From an uncultured Collinsella sp. (GTDB lineage Bacteria; Actinomycetota; Coriobacteriia; Coriobacteriales; Coriobacteriaceae): a stretch of DNA of 15,009 nt. Location of the stretch: positions 1 through 15,009 of the forward strand of contig CAAFQT010000261.1 of NCBI GenBank assembly GCA_900765185.1, in the 5' to 3' direction. The notes under the pieces are model-generated. The model was not told the DNA's origin, searched no databases, and saw only the letters and a program-made list of their open reading frames with translations. The position numbers were made by a program, and so were the translations under genes. Numbering within the stretch: the first letter of the stretch is position 1; each line of letters starts with the position of its first letter. Below are positions 1 to 6,732 of the stretch, in pieces.

Positions 1-22
1 CAGACGTGTGCTCTTCCGATCT
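1..22 (+). other. Illumina adapter remnant (not genomic)
   Basis: The first 22 bases match the 3' end of the Illumina TruSeq read-2 adapter (ending GCTCTTCCGATCT). They run directly into coding sequence and happen to be in frame with it, so a naive translation gives a false N-terminal peptide QTCALPIS, a known adapter artefact. These bases should be trimmed. They show that the contig end is unreliable, and that genuine sequence begins at about 23. Confidence 0.96.
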
Positions 23-621
23 CCAAGGACAGCGAGTTTGTCGATTACATCAACGAAAATCTGTCCAGCTACAACGACGCCCGCCGCTCGTCGAACATCC
101 TGATCAAGGTTGATTCCGACGCTTCCGACGAGGACAAGGCTGCCGCCAAGGCCAAGGCGCAGGAGTGCCTGGACAAGATCAACTCCGGTGAGCTGAGCTT
201 TGAGGACGCCGTTGAGCAGTACTCCGAGGACACCGGTTCCAAGGAGAAGAAGGGCGATGTGGGCTGGGATAAGCTCACCACCTTTGTCGACAGCTACCAG
301 ACGGCGCTCGAGGGACTCAACAAGGGCGACGTGAGCGAAGTCGTCGAGTCGACCTATGGCTACCACATCATCAAGTGCACCGACTACTTCCATGTCGATA
401 ATCAGGTTGATGACATCAACCAGGTGCCCAAGGACATCAAAAAGTACGTCTCCAACGTGGTGAAGACGCAAGCGGCCAGCACCGCGTACAGCGAGTGGCT
501 GGAGCAGTACAAGAAGGATGCCGACATCACCGTCAACCCCATGCCCAAAGACGTACCCTATAACGTGAGTCTGAAGGGTGTCACCAAGAGTTCGACCGAC
601 GATTCGTCGACGACTGAGTAA
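23..621 (+). CDS. Parvulin-type peptidyl-prolyl isomerase (PrsA/SurA-like), 5' partial
   Basis: This is the C-terminal part of an extracytoplasmic foldase that catalyses cis-trans isomerisation of prolyl bonds in exported proteins. The open frame runs from the contig edge, with its first complete genomic codon at 25, to the TAA at 619-621. A rotamase (PpiC/parvulin) domain lies at roughly 88-390. Visible landmarks are SSNILIK, the FEDAVEQYSEDTGS segment, KKGDVGW, and the closing YGYHIIKC, which matches the family's FGYHIIKV signature. The tail is a charged helical stretch ending in a Ser/Thr/Asp-rich low-complexity segment (SSTDDSSTTE). PrsA-like proteins are usually membrane lipoproteins, but the signal peptide and N-terminal chaperone region lie beyond the contig end, so localisation is inferred. 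The start is missing, and bases 1-22 must not be used to extend it. Confidence 0.88.
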
Positions 622-626
622 TCATG

Positions 627-652
627 GGGCGGTGCTCGCGCGAGTGCCGCCC
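627..652 (+). terminator. GC-rich hairpin between the isomerase and YqeY genes
   Basis: Two 12-nt arms (GGGCGGTGCTCG and CGAGTGCCGCCC) pair with two G-U wobbles around a 2-nt turn, just after the stop at 621. No clear run of T follows (the next bases are ACACTATT). It is therefore a weak terminator or processing hairpin rather than a certain end, and readthrough into the next gene is plausible. Confidence 0.4.
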
Positions 653-675
653 ACACTATTGAGGAGGATTTGCAG

Positions 676-1119
676 ATGACCAACGAAGAGCTGCAGAAGG
701 AAATGATTGCGGCCATGAAGGCCAAGGACAAGGTTCGCCTGTCCATCATTCGCCAGGTTAAGGCCGAGGTGAAGAATATCGAGGTCAATGAGCGCCGCGA
801 TGTGACCGAGGAAGACGTCAACAGCATGATCAAGCGTCTGATCAAGCAGACGAGCGAGACGCTGGAGATGTCCATCAAGGCCGGCACCGACCAGGAGCGT
901 ACCGACAACCTGACCGAGCAGGTCAAGATTCTGGAGAGCCTGCTGCCCGCGCAGGTTTCGGGCGAGGAGCTCGAGGCCCTGATCGAGCAGGTTATCGCCG
1001 AGCTGGGCGCCACGTCCAAGAAGCAGATGGGCCAGGTTATGGGCGCACTCGGCAAGGCCACCGGTGGCAACTTCGATAAGCCGGCCGCGGCAAAGATCGT
1101 CGGAGCCAAACTCGCGTAG
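676..1119 (+). CDS. yqeY: GatB/YqeY domain-containing protein
   Basis: A 147-residue protein of the YqeY family. The family shares the C-terminal helical domain of GatB, the tRNA-dependent amidotransferase subunit, and is thought to bind tRNA or nucleic acid, though the role of the stand-alone protein is unsettled. The whole length fits the family (usually about 150 residues). It has an N-terminal helical bundle (KEMIAAMKAKDKVRLSIIRQ) and the closing motif QMGQVMGALGKATGGNFDKP, with KIVGAKLA at the end, as expected. I chose ATG at 676 over the in-frame TTG at 670 because GAGGAGG at 661-667 sits 8 nt before the ATG but only 2 nt before the TTG. It lies 54 nt downstream of the isomerase gene on the same strand and ends just before a strong terminator, so the two may form a short transcription unit. 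Confidence 0.9.
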   Translation: MTNEELQKEMIAAMKAKDKVRLSIIRQVKAEVKNIEVNERRDVTEEDVNSMIKRLIKQTSETLEMSIKAGTDQERTDNLTEQVKILESLLPAQVSGEELEALIEQVIAELGATSKKQMGQVMGALGKATGGNFDKPAAAKIVGAKLA

Positions 1120-1150
1120 GGGCCGAGCGGTACATAGTTGATGTTTAGGG

Positions 1151-1182
1151 GGGGCGTGGCCGTCATGGTCGCGCCCCTTTTT
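1151..1182 (+). terminator. Rho-independent terminator after yqeY
   Basis: An 11-bp stem (GGGGCGTGGCC with GGTCGCGCCCC, two G-U pairs) encloses the loop GTCAT and is followed immediately by TTTTT. It lies 31 nt after the yqeY stop and is a textbook intrinsic terminator. Confidence 0.92.
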
Positions 1183-1190
1183 GCTGGGCT

Positions 1191-1263
1191 GGGCACTCAT
1201 TGGGGACAGGCTTAAATGAGTGCCCAATGAGCAGGTACTCATTTAAGTCTGTCCCCAATGAGT
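1191..1263. repeat. Nested palindromic repeat with GGGGACAGG cores
   Basis: Two 27-nt arms (1195-1221 and 1237-1263) are reverse complements with one G-U-compatible difference. Each arm also has self-complementary ends; for example GGGCACTCAT at 1191-1200 pairs perfectly with ATGAGTGCCC at 1216-1225. The element can therefore fold as one long hairpin or as two small ones. Each arm carries the GGGGACAGG-type core that recurs in other intergenic regions of the window. It resembles a REP/BIME-like element; the link to a REP-associated transposase is an inference. Confidence 0.8.
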
Positions 1264-1327
1264 GGGTGGAAGGTTGCGGGTTCTTTACGGGAATGTAGTG
1301 TGGGCTGCGGAAACGTGATTCTTTCCG

Positions 1328-1333
1328 TACAAT
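1328..1333 (+). promoter_or_regulatory. Possible -10 box for the ABC importer operon
   Basis: TACAAT lies 35 nt before the ATPase start and downstream of a terminator and a repeat, so a promoter is needed about here. No convincing -35 hexamer is visible at the usual spacing, so this is tentative. Confidence 0.35.
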
Positions 1334-1368
1334 AGTTCAACTCGTGTAAACGCAGGGAAGGGACATTC

Positions 1369-2100
1369 ATGGCAGACATGATCGAGATCAAGCATCTCAA
1401 CAAGTACTTTGGCGACCTGCATGTGCTCAAAGATATCAACCTCACCGTCAAACGTGGCGAGAAGCTCGTAATGATCGGGCCTTCCGGCTCGGGTAAATCG
1501 ACGCTCATCCGTTGCGTCGATTATCTGGAGGAGCCCACGTCGGGCGAGGTTGTCATCGACGGTACGCCGCTCACCAAAAAGAATCACCTGGAGATGGCTC
1601 GCAAGTATAGTTCCATGGTGTTTCAGCAGTTCAACCTGTATCCCAACATGACGGTGCTGGGCAACCTGACGCTCGCGCCCATCAAACTGCAAAAGAAGAG
1701 CAAGGAGGAGGCGACCGAGATCGCCATCGCTGCGCTCAAGCGCGTCGGCATGGCACATAAGGCCGGCGAGTATCCGCAGAATCTCTCGGGTGGTCAGCAG
1801 CAGCGCATCGCCATCGCCCGTGCCCTGTGCACCAAGCAGCCCATCATCCTGTTTGACGAGCCGACCTCGGCGCTCGACCCCGAGATGGTCCAGGAGGTTC
1901 TGGACGTTATGATTGAGCTCGCGCAGGAGGACATCACCATGATCTGCGTGACGCACGAGATGGGTTTTGCGCGTCAGGTGGCCGACCGCGTCATCTTTAT
2001 GGAGGACGGCCGCATTCTGGAGGAGGGCACGCCCGAGCACTTCTTCGATAATCCCGAGAACCCGCGCTGCCGCGAGTTCCTGTCCAAGATTCTGCACTAG
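1369..2100 (+). CDS. Polar amino-acid ABC transporter, ATP-binding protein
   Basis: This 243-residue cytoplasmic ATPase powers an amino-acid importer of the PAAT (HisP/GlnQ) family. All nucleotide-binding motifs are intact: Walker A GPSGSGKST at 37-45, the Q-loop around Q86-Q87 (VFQQFNLYP), signature LSGGQ at 139-143, Walker B IILFDE at 159-164, D-loop SALD at 167-170, and the switch histidine H196 in CVTHEMGFA. THEMGFA and the tail FFDNPENPRCREFLSKILH are characteristic of the polar amino-acid subfamily. The ATG at 1369 is preceded by AGGGAAGGGA at 1354-1363, 5 nt away. It is the first gene of a four-gene operon, ahead of the binding protein and two permeases. That order matches the corynebacterial glutamate importer gluABCD, so glutamate, glutamine or aspartate are plausible substrates, but the sequence cannot fix specificity. 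Confidence 0.95.
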   Translation: MADMIEIKHLNKYFGDLHVLKDINLTVKRGEKLVMIGPSGSGKSTLIRCVDYLEEPTSGEVVIDGTPLTKKNHLEMARKYSSMVFQQFNLYPNMTVLGNLTLAPIKLQKKSKEEATEIAIAALKRVGMAHKAGEYPQNLSGGQQQRIAIARALCTKQPIILFDEPTSALDPEMVQEVLDVMIELAQEDITMICVTHEMGFARQVADRVIFMEDGRILEEGTPEHFFDNPENPRCREFLSKILH

Positions 2101-2105
2101 GTGCG

Positions 2106-2984
2106 GTGGTGGACATGACGGATATGACGAGGGCGGCCGTGTCGCGCCGTCACTTTTTGCAGCTGGCGGGCGCCGGTATGCTTACGCTGACGGGGGCCGC
2201 GCTTACCGGTTGCGGCAACTCCACCAGCGGCGAGGGCTCGGACAAGGGGTCCAAGCTTGCGGCCATTAAGTCGCGTGGCCATCTGAATGCCGGCGTTAAG
2301 AAGGACGTTCCCGGTTACGGCTATTACGACACCGCCAAGGGCCGCTTTGAGGGCATGGAAGTCGATTTGTGCTACCAGATCGCCGCTGCCGTCTTTGGCG
2401 TGAGCTACAAGGAGGCCCGTGCCCAGGAGCTTGTCGAGTTTACCGACGTAACGCCCAAGACGCGCGGCCCGCTGATCGATAACGGCCAACTCGACATGGT
2501 CGCGGCGACCTACACCATTACCGACGAGCGCAAGAAGAGCTGGGATTTCTCGACGCCGTACCGCACCGACTACGTGGGACTCATGGTCAAGAAGCGTTCG
2601 GGCTTTACCTCGATTGAGGACCTGGACGGCAAGGTTATTGGCGTGAGCCAGGGTGCCACCACGCAGGGCCTGATCGAGCAGATGATCAAGGACAACGGCT
2701 TTAGCTGTAAACCCGAGTTTAGGGCCTTTAGCGGCTACCCCATCATCAAGAGTTCGCTCGACGCCGGCAATATCGACGTCTTTGCCATGGACCGCTCCAC
2801 GCTGGCCGGTTACATGAACGAGACCGTTGAGCTGCTGCAGCCCGAGGTCAAGTTTGGCGAGCAGGGCTACGGCGTGGCGACCAAGAAGGGCTGCGACCTT
2901 TCGGCCGTGGTCGATCAGGTGATTTGCGATCGCCTGGCCGACGGCTGGCTCGACCAAGAGGTCAAAACCTGGGGTCTTGTATAG
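2106..2984 (+). CDS. Amino-acid ABC transporter substrate-binding lipoprotein (SBP family 3) with Tat-like signal
   Basis: This extracellular, membrane-anchored receptor captures the amino acid for the importer. Counting from the GTG at 2106 (292 residues), the N-terminus has a twin-arginine motif S-R14-R15-HFLQ, a hydrophobic stretch, and the lipobox LTG-C36. That indicates Tat export followed by lipidation. The mature part is a family-3 solute-binding fold, with KSRGHLNAGVKKDVPGYGYY near the N-terminus, FEGMEVDLC, and TPKTRGPLIDNGQLDMVAA followed by TYTITDERKKSWDFS. The last segment closely follows glutamate/glutamine binders of the GluB type. The start is uncertain: in-frame GTGs at 2106 and 2109 and ATGs at 2115 and 2124 are all possible, none has a strong ribosome binding site, and the gene begins only 5 nt after the ATPase stop, so translational coupling is likely. 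Confidence 0.92.
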   Translation: MVDMTDMTRAAVSRRHFLQLAGAGMLTLTGAALTGCGNSTSGEGSDKGSKLAAIKSRGHLNAGVKKDVPGYGYYDTAKGRFEGMEVDLCYQIAAAVFGVSYKEARAQELVEFTDVTPKTRGPLIDNGQLDMVAATYTITDERKKSWDFSTPYRTDYVGLMVKKRSGFTSIEDLDGKVIGVSQGATTQGLIEQMIKDNGFSCKPEFRAFSGYPIIKSSLDAGNIDVFAMDRSTLAGYMNETVELLQPEVKFGEQGYGVATKKGCDLSAVVDQVICDRLADGWLDQEVKTWGLV

Positions 2985-3009
2985 GCGCATCGTCCAAGGA
3001 AGGAATCAA

Positions 3010-3756
3010 ATGCTCGAAGGATTATTTGACGCCGACCGTTGGTCGACGACATTTCAAAACATGGGGCCCTTCTGGGAGGGCTTTGGCGTGACGTTGCAGG
3101 TGGTCGTTGCAGGTCTGCTGTTGTCGCTGGTGCTGGGCACGCTGCTGGGTGTGTTCTCTACCACCCGTTCGCGTGTGCTGCGTGCGATCAGCCGCGTGTA
3201 CGTGGAGTTTTACCAGAACACCCCGTTGCCCGTACAGGTGCTCTTTATGTACATGGCCGGTCCGCAGTTTTTGCAGGCCATAACCGGTGCCGACCAGCCG
3301 GTGCGCATCGCGCCGTTCGTGTTGGGCTTCTTGGGCGTGGGCCTGTATCACGCGGCCTACATTTCGGAGGTCATCCGCACTGGCATCGAGGCGGTTCCGC
3401 GCGGTCAGATGGAGGCGGCCCAAAGCCAGGGCTTCACCCGTGCGCAGGCATACTGGTACATCGTGCTGCCCCAGACGTTCAAGATCATTTTGCCGCCGCT
3501 GTGTAACCAGGCGCTCAACCTGGTCAAGAACACATCGGTGCTGGCGCTTGTGGCTGGCGGCGACCTTATGTACCGTTCCGACAACTTTGTGAGTCTGTAC
3601 GGTTACCTGCAGGGATACATCGTCTGCTGCCTTATGTACTTCATCGTCTGCTTTCCGCTCGCCATGCTGGTGCAGTGGCTCGAGCGCCGCTCCAAGGAGC
3701 GTCCGCGCGGCGTGAGCCTGGCCGAGCTGGGGCTCGACAACGTAGAGGAGGCCTAG
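3010..3756 (+). CDS. Amino-acid ABC transporter permease (first)
   Basis: A 248-residue inner-membrane subunit of the importer. It has several hydrophobic spans, roughly residues 24-49, 75-92, 101-118 and 205-230. It also has the subfamily signature EFYQNTPLPVQVLFMY at 66-81 and the cytoplasmic EAA loop beginning PRGQMEAAQSQGF (130-142), which docks on the ATPase. I chose ATG at 3010 because AAGGAAGGAA lies immediately upstream (2996-3005); an in-frame TTG at 2977 would overlap the previous gene and has no ribosome binding site. The C-terminus is a charged cytoplasmic tail (LERRSKERPRG and beyond). It lies 25 nt after the binding-protein stop. It pairs with the next gene to form the heterodimeric channel. 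Confidence 0.93.
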   Translation: MLEGLFDADRWSTTFQNMGPFWEGFGVTLQVVVAGLLLSLVLGTLLGVFSTTRSRVLRAISRVYVEFYQNTPLPVQVLFMYMAGPQFLQAITGADQPVRIAPFVLGFLGVGLYHAAYISEVIRTGIEAVPRGQMEAAQSQGFTRAQAYWYIVLPQTFKIILPPLCNQALNLVKNTSVLALVAGGDLMYRSDNFVSLYGYLQGYIVCCLMYFIVCFPLAMLVQWLERRSKERPRGVSLAELGLDNVEEA

Positions 3757-3759
3757 CGC

Positions 3760-4398
3760 ATGGAAATCTTCAACGCGACCAACCTGCTCTACATTTGGGG
3801 CGGCTTCGTTAAGACCATAGAGATCTCGGCGCTGTCGATCTTTTTCTCGCTCATCTTTGGCACGGTGCTGGCGCTCGTTAAAAGCTATGCGCCCCGCCCG
3901 TTCCGTATTTTGGTGAGCGCCTATATCGAGCTGTTCCGTTGCACGCCGAACCTGCTGTGGATCCTGTTTATCTACTTTACGGTGCAGGGCCTGGACATTG
4001 TGATTTCGACCATCGCCTTTACGCTGTTTACCAGCGCTGTTATGGCCGAGATTGTGCGCGGCGGCCTCAACTCGATTCCGCGCGGCCAGTTTGAGGCAGC
4101 GCAGAGCCAGGGCTTCGGCTTCTTTGCCACCATGCGCTATATCATCCTGCCGCAGACGTTTAAGACGATCATTCCGGCCCTGTTTAGCCAGTGCACGACC
4201 GTCATCAAGGACAGTTCGTATCTTTCGGGCATCAACGTGGCCGAGCTCATGTACACGGCAAACGTCGTGATGGCACATGCAATCGACCTATCGCAGGTGC
4301 TCATGCTCTACGGTCTGGTGTTTGCAATGTACTTTGCGCTCAACTTTGGCATTTCGCTGCTGGTCCGCGCATATCAACGACGTATTGTGGCGGCATAA
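3760..4398 (+). CDS. Amino-acid ABC transporter permease (second)
   Basis: The partner permease has 212 residues, a normal length for the family. It has the signature ELFRCTPNLLWILFIYF at 57-73, an EAA loop starting PRGQFEAAQSQGF at 107-119, and hydrophobic spans near 20-40, 65-83, 85-100 and 175-202. The start ATG at 3760 is 3 nt after the upstream stop, and its ribosome binding site GAGGAGG (3745-3751) is embedded in the end of the upstream gene, so the two permeases are tightly coupled. Both share the same EAA core sequence (EAAQSQGF), as expected for a heterodimer descended from one ancestor. It is the last core gene of the importer operon; a repeat hairpin begins at the base after its stop codon. 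Confidence 0.93.
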   Translation: MEIFNATNLLYIWGGFVKTIEISALSIFFSLIFGTVLALVKSYAPRPFRILVSAYIELFRCTPNLLWILFIYFTVQGLDIVISTIAFTLFTSAVMAEIVRGGLNSIPRGQFEAAQSQGFGFFATMRYIILPQTFKTIIPALFSQCTTVIKDSSYLSGINVAELMYTANVVMAHAIDLSQVLMLYGLVFAMYFALNFGISLLVRAYQRRIVAA

Positions 4399-4427
4399 TG
4401 TGACGAAGGGACAGTCCCTTTGCCACA
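4399..4427. repeat. GGGACAG palindrome directly after the importer operon
   Basis: A perfect 7-bp palindrome AAGGGAC-A-GTCCCTT (4406-4420) extends outward through TGTG/CACA to 14-nt arms with one G-U pair and one mismatch. It starts at the base after the permease stop. No T run follows, so it is not a standard terminator. It shares the GGGACAG core with the other intergenic repeats, and could act as a mRNA-processing or stability hairpin between the importer genes and the kinase-like gene. Confidence 0.75.
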
Positions 4428-4444
4428 TAGAGAAAGGAATCGCG

Positions 4445-5068
4445 ATGAGCGATCTGGAGAATAAGAAGAATCCCGTGGTCATTACCATCGCGCGCGACTT
4501 TGGTGCCGAGGGTCACGAGATTGGTCGCATGCTTGCCAACGAGTTGGGGATTCCGCTGTACGACAACGAGCTACTGGTGCGCGCGTCGCTGCGCGCGGGC
4601 GAGTCGCTCGATAAGATGGCGGCCTATGACGAGCGCCTGGCTGTGGAGAACATGGCGTTTCTGCCCGACCGCTACGATGCCCGTTCGTACTCGGACAAGC
4701 TGTTCCAAAAGATGAGCCAGGTGATTTTGGACCTGGGCGAGACCGAGAGCTGCATTATCGAGGGCCGTCTGTCCGATTATCTGCTGCGCAACAACCCCAA
4801 TCACATTGCCGTGTTGGTGACCGCTCCCTTTGAGGACCGCGTCGAGATTGTGCGTAAGAAGCGTGGCCTCAACAAAAAGAAGGGCGCCAAGCTGGTCAAA
4901 CAGCAGCAGAAGGCGCGCGAGGCATTCTACAAGCGCTACAGCGCCGGCAAGTGGAAGATGACGAGTGGCAAGGACATCGTCGTCAACCGCGCCAAGCTGG
5001 GCCGCGAGGGCTGCAAGGACGTCATCGCCGCAGCCTACCGCTACAAAGTAGCTCAGCTCGAAGGCTAG
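4445..5068 (+). CDS. Cytidylate kinase-like family protein
   Basis: A 207-residue cytoplasmic protein of the cytidylate-kinase-like group (P-loop nucleoside-kinase fold). The diagnostic N-terminus is VVITIARDFGAEGHEIGRML (residues 11-30) followed by ANELGIPLYDNELL (31-44), which closely follows the family pattern of a glycine-rich loop and then GIPxYDxEL. The classical GxxGxGK[ST] Walker A is replaced by FGAEGHEIG, as is usual in this subgroup, so phosphate binding is probably unconventional. Mid-protein CIIEGRLSDYLL and VLVTAPFEDRVEIV fit the kinase core, and the C-terminal half is lysine-rich (RGLNKKKGAKLVKQQQKARE). The start ATG at 4445 has GAAAGGAA just upstream; an earlier in-frame start at 4277 lies inside the permease gene and is rejected. 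True substrate and role are unknown; CMP/dCMP phosphorylation is only a family-level guess. Confidence 0.85.
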   Translation: MSDLENKKNPVVITIARDFGAEGHEIGRMLANELGIPLYDNELLVRASLRAGESLDKMAAYDERLAVENMAFLPDRYDARSYSDKLFQKMSQVILDLGETESCIIEGRLSDYLLRNNPNHIAVLVTAPFEDRVEIVRKKRGLNKKKGAKLVKQQQKAREAFYKRYSAGKWKMTSGKDIVVNRAKLGREGCKDVIAAAYRYKVAQLEG

Positions 5069-5073
5069 ACTCC

Positions 5074-5116
5074 AAAACCACTGCAAAGGGGGAACCTTTG
5101 CGGTGGTTTTTGTTTT
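5074..5116. terminator. Bidirectional terminator between convergent genes
   Basis: A 16-bp stem pairs AAAACCACTGCAAAGG (5074-5089) with CCTTTGCGGTGGTTTT (5095-5110), with one G-U pair and the loop GGGAA. The A-rich and T-rich flanks let it end transcripts in both directions. It sits between the kinase-like gene (stop at 5068) and the convergent LuxR gene (stop at 5115). The stem is similar to the outer arms of the GGGGACAGGC repeats at 10122 and 12427, but it lacks their core. Confidence 0.88.
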
Positions 5117-6362
5117 AGAGCGAGGGGAAGGCTTTGGTGAGACCGGCGCGCGTTTGCGTGTCGGTTTTTTGGTAGATGGAGCTCAGGTGGCGCTGCACCA
5201 TGCGCATCGAGATGCCGAGCTCCTCGGCGATCTGCTTGAGCGGGCGCTCATCTTGGGTTACAGCCATGAGCACGTCGACTTCGCGCGGGGTGAGGCCGTT
5301 GTCGGTGATGAAGGCCTGGCGCTGCTCCTCGATGGTTGGCGCGGCGAGTGCTTCCTCGGCAAGCTGTTGATGTTCGCGCTCCTGCTCGGTTTGGGGCAGG
5401 CGGAACAGCCCGGCAGCAACGAATGCCACGCTGGCCGCCACGAGCAGCACAACCGCGCCGATCATGATGAGGGCAACATTGTCCGAGGTCACGAGTGCCA
5501 GCGAGATGCCCGACGTGGTGAACGCACACACGTTATTGGCTGCGCGTCCCATGCCGGCCCACAAAGCTGGGGTGTGCATGCGCGGTGCCAGCTGCGTAAA
5601 CGTGGCAGTGAAGAACGTGACGAAAAAGCCCGAGCTCAGATAAAAGACGATGAGGCCCAGATTGGGGTCGGCTCCGGCCTCGACGGCCAAGATAGAAATG
5701 GTCGAGAGCACCGTGACGCCGAGCATGACGAGTCCCATGTAGCGACGCTCGGCAAGGTCGAAGATGATGCCGGCGACCAGGCCGCTCGCTGCCAAAAAGA
5801 GTCGCGGCCAGGTCTGCACCGCGATGGTGCCGTGGGCGTTGGAGAACGTGACCACGTTATCGAGCGTGGAGAACAGGCAGGCCAAGATCATGACGAGCGT
5901 GATGCTCCAACATGCTTGCTTGGCGAGGGCGTGCGAGGGTTCGGTAAAGGGATTGACGTCGTCGCTGGGGATATCGGCCGCCTCTTGGCGCGCGGCGCTG
6001 AGGGCGCAGATGACGATCGTTGCCGCGCCTAGAATGATGAGCTCAACGATGCCGCCGCAATCGAGCAGGTTGATCGCGAACTGCATCAGGATGCCCGCGG
6101 CGTATGCCGCTCCGGCGCCGGTGGCGAGTTTGGGGTCATCTTGGAACGTCAATGCGAAGGTGTGGTGCGCCGCGGCACCCAGTAGGCCGAGTCCGAGGAA
6201 TGACATGCACCCCAGAATCTCGAGCGCAAGCGTGCCCGCGGGGAACTGAATCTGGGTCAATCCCAAGATGGCGATGGGGACGGCAGCGGTGACGATTGCC
6301 TGGGGCTGCCTTTTGCGCTGGGCGAGGGCCAGTAGCGGCGCATATCCGATAAAGCCGAGCAC
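5115..6362 (-). CDS. LuxR-family regulator with multi-span membrane domain (main reading frame; N-terminus frameshifted off)
   Basis: This open frame gives 415 residues from a GTG at 6362. Most of it is hydrophobic, with about ten membrane-span-like stretches (for example QAIVTAAVPIAILGL, LIIFLGAATIVICAL-like and VALIMIGAVVLLVAASVAFV). It ends in a classic LuxR/GerE helix-turn-helix, covering about the last 61 residues: GLTPREVDVL, then KQIAEELGISMRMVQRHLSS, then IYQKT. Such membrane-LuxR regulators are common in Coriobacteriia and presumably sense a signal in the membrane while binding DNA in the cytoplasm. The GTG has no ribosome binding site and lies within the expected second membrane span. 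The missing N-terminus is found in another frame at 6392-6517 (separate entry). The whole gene would be about 467 residues. It converges with the kinase-like gene and is divergent from the surface-protein cluster. Confidence 0.88.
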   Translation of the reverse strand: MLGFIGYAPLLALAQRKRQPQAIVTAAVPIAILGLTQIQFPAGTLALEILGCMSFLGLGLLGAAAHHTFALTFQDDPKLATGAGAAYAAGILMQFAINLLDCGGIVELIILGAATIVICALSAARQEAADIPSDDVNPFTEPSHALAKQACWSITLVMILACLFSTLDNVVTFSNAHGTIAVQTWPRLFLAASGLVAGIIFDLAERRYMGLVMLGVTVLSTISILAVEAGADPNLGLIVFYLSSGFFVTFFTATFTQLAPRMHTPALWAGMGRAANNVCAFTTSGISLALVTSDNVALIMIGAVVLLVAASVAFVAAGLFRLPQTEQEREHQQLAEEALAAPTIEEQRQAFITDNGLTPREVDVLMAVTQDERPLKQIAEELGISMRMVQRHLSSIYQKTDTQTRAGLTKAFPSL

Positions 6363-6391
6363 GCTGGCGCCAAGAATGAAGCCTTGCGCGA

Positions 6392-6517
6392 TTACAACGC
6401 GTTCGGCACCGGCGATAGCCCGACATTGATGTCGAAGCGAAACTCGGCGGCAAGAAAGGCAAAGGTGAAGAGCGCGAGGGCCAGAAGCGCGTTGATTTTA
6501 GGCTTGCTCAGATTCAA
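6392..6517 (-). pseudogene. N-terminal fragment of the LuxR regulator, separated by a one-base frameshift
   Basis: Starting at a TTG (6515-6517) with AAAGGA 6 nt upstream, this frame reads a positively charged start (NLSKPKIN), a hydrophobic span (ALLALALFTFAFLAAEF), then RFDINVGLSPVPNAL and a stop at 6392-6394. The adjacent frame continues VVIAQGFILGASVLGFIGYA straight into the main LuxR frame. Restoring one G between GCG and TTG on the minus strand (near 6397-6398) would fuse PNA to VVIAQG and give a continuous protein of about 467 residues. This is either a real inactivating deletion or an assembly/sequencing error. There is no homopolymer at the site to suggest slippage. Confidence 0.82.
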
Positions 6518-6687
6518 GGATGGTCCTTTGGGTGGACGGAACAATCGTGTCCCCGATTTTAGACCAGGACGGTAGGGGGTGGGCCTTTCGAAAGACAGGG
6601 CGCGCTTGGCAATCGCGTGCCCACTGCCTTTTGCGCTGGCAGATGGCCCGCATGCGAATTTGTGCCCCGGGATCCGGATAACTTTTC

Positions 6688-6702
6688 GTAACATGGTGTT
6701 AC
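6688..6702. promoter_or_regulatory. Operator-like dyad upstream of the surface-protein cluster
   Basis: GTAACA-TGG-TGTTAC is a perfect 6-bp inverted repeat with a 3-nt spacer. Flanking TTC/GAA would extend it through one bulged A. It lies 30 nt before the first surface-protein start, in the region divergent with the LuxR gene, so it could be a protein-binding site. The second copy of this leader (near 8300) has lost the dyad. Function is inferred only. Confidence 0.4.
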
Positions 6703-6732
6703 AGAAGCACCCCTTACGACAAGGAGGCTCAC

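Noticed and set aside
2097..2990. A 297-codon minus-strand open frame opposite the binding-protein gene
   Set aside because: It mirrors the plus-strand gene almost exactly, lacks recognisable motifs and lacks a ribosome binding site.
3022..4278. A 418-codon minus-strand open frame across both permease genes
   Set aside because: It is a shadow of GC-rich coding sequence. It spans two permeases with intact family motifs on the plus strand, and its translation is low-complexity His/Gln/Arg-rich.
4399..4427. Intrinsic terminator for the importer operon
   Set aside because: The palindrome is strong, but no T run follows on either strand, and it shares its core with repeats that are not terminators.
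5103..6032. A 309-codon plus-strand open frame opposite the LuxR gene
   Set aside because: The minus strand encodes membrane spans and a LuxR helix-turn-helix. The plus frame is charged low-complexity sequence that begins inside the terminator.
6397..6398. Programmed or phase-variable frameshift in the LuxR gene
   Set aside because: There is no homopolymer, short tandem repeat or slippery heptamer at the junction, so a simple deletion or sequence error is more likely.
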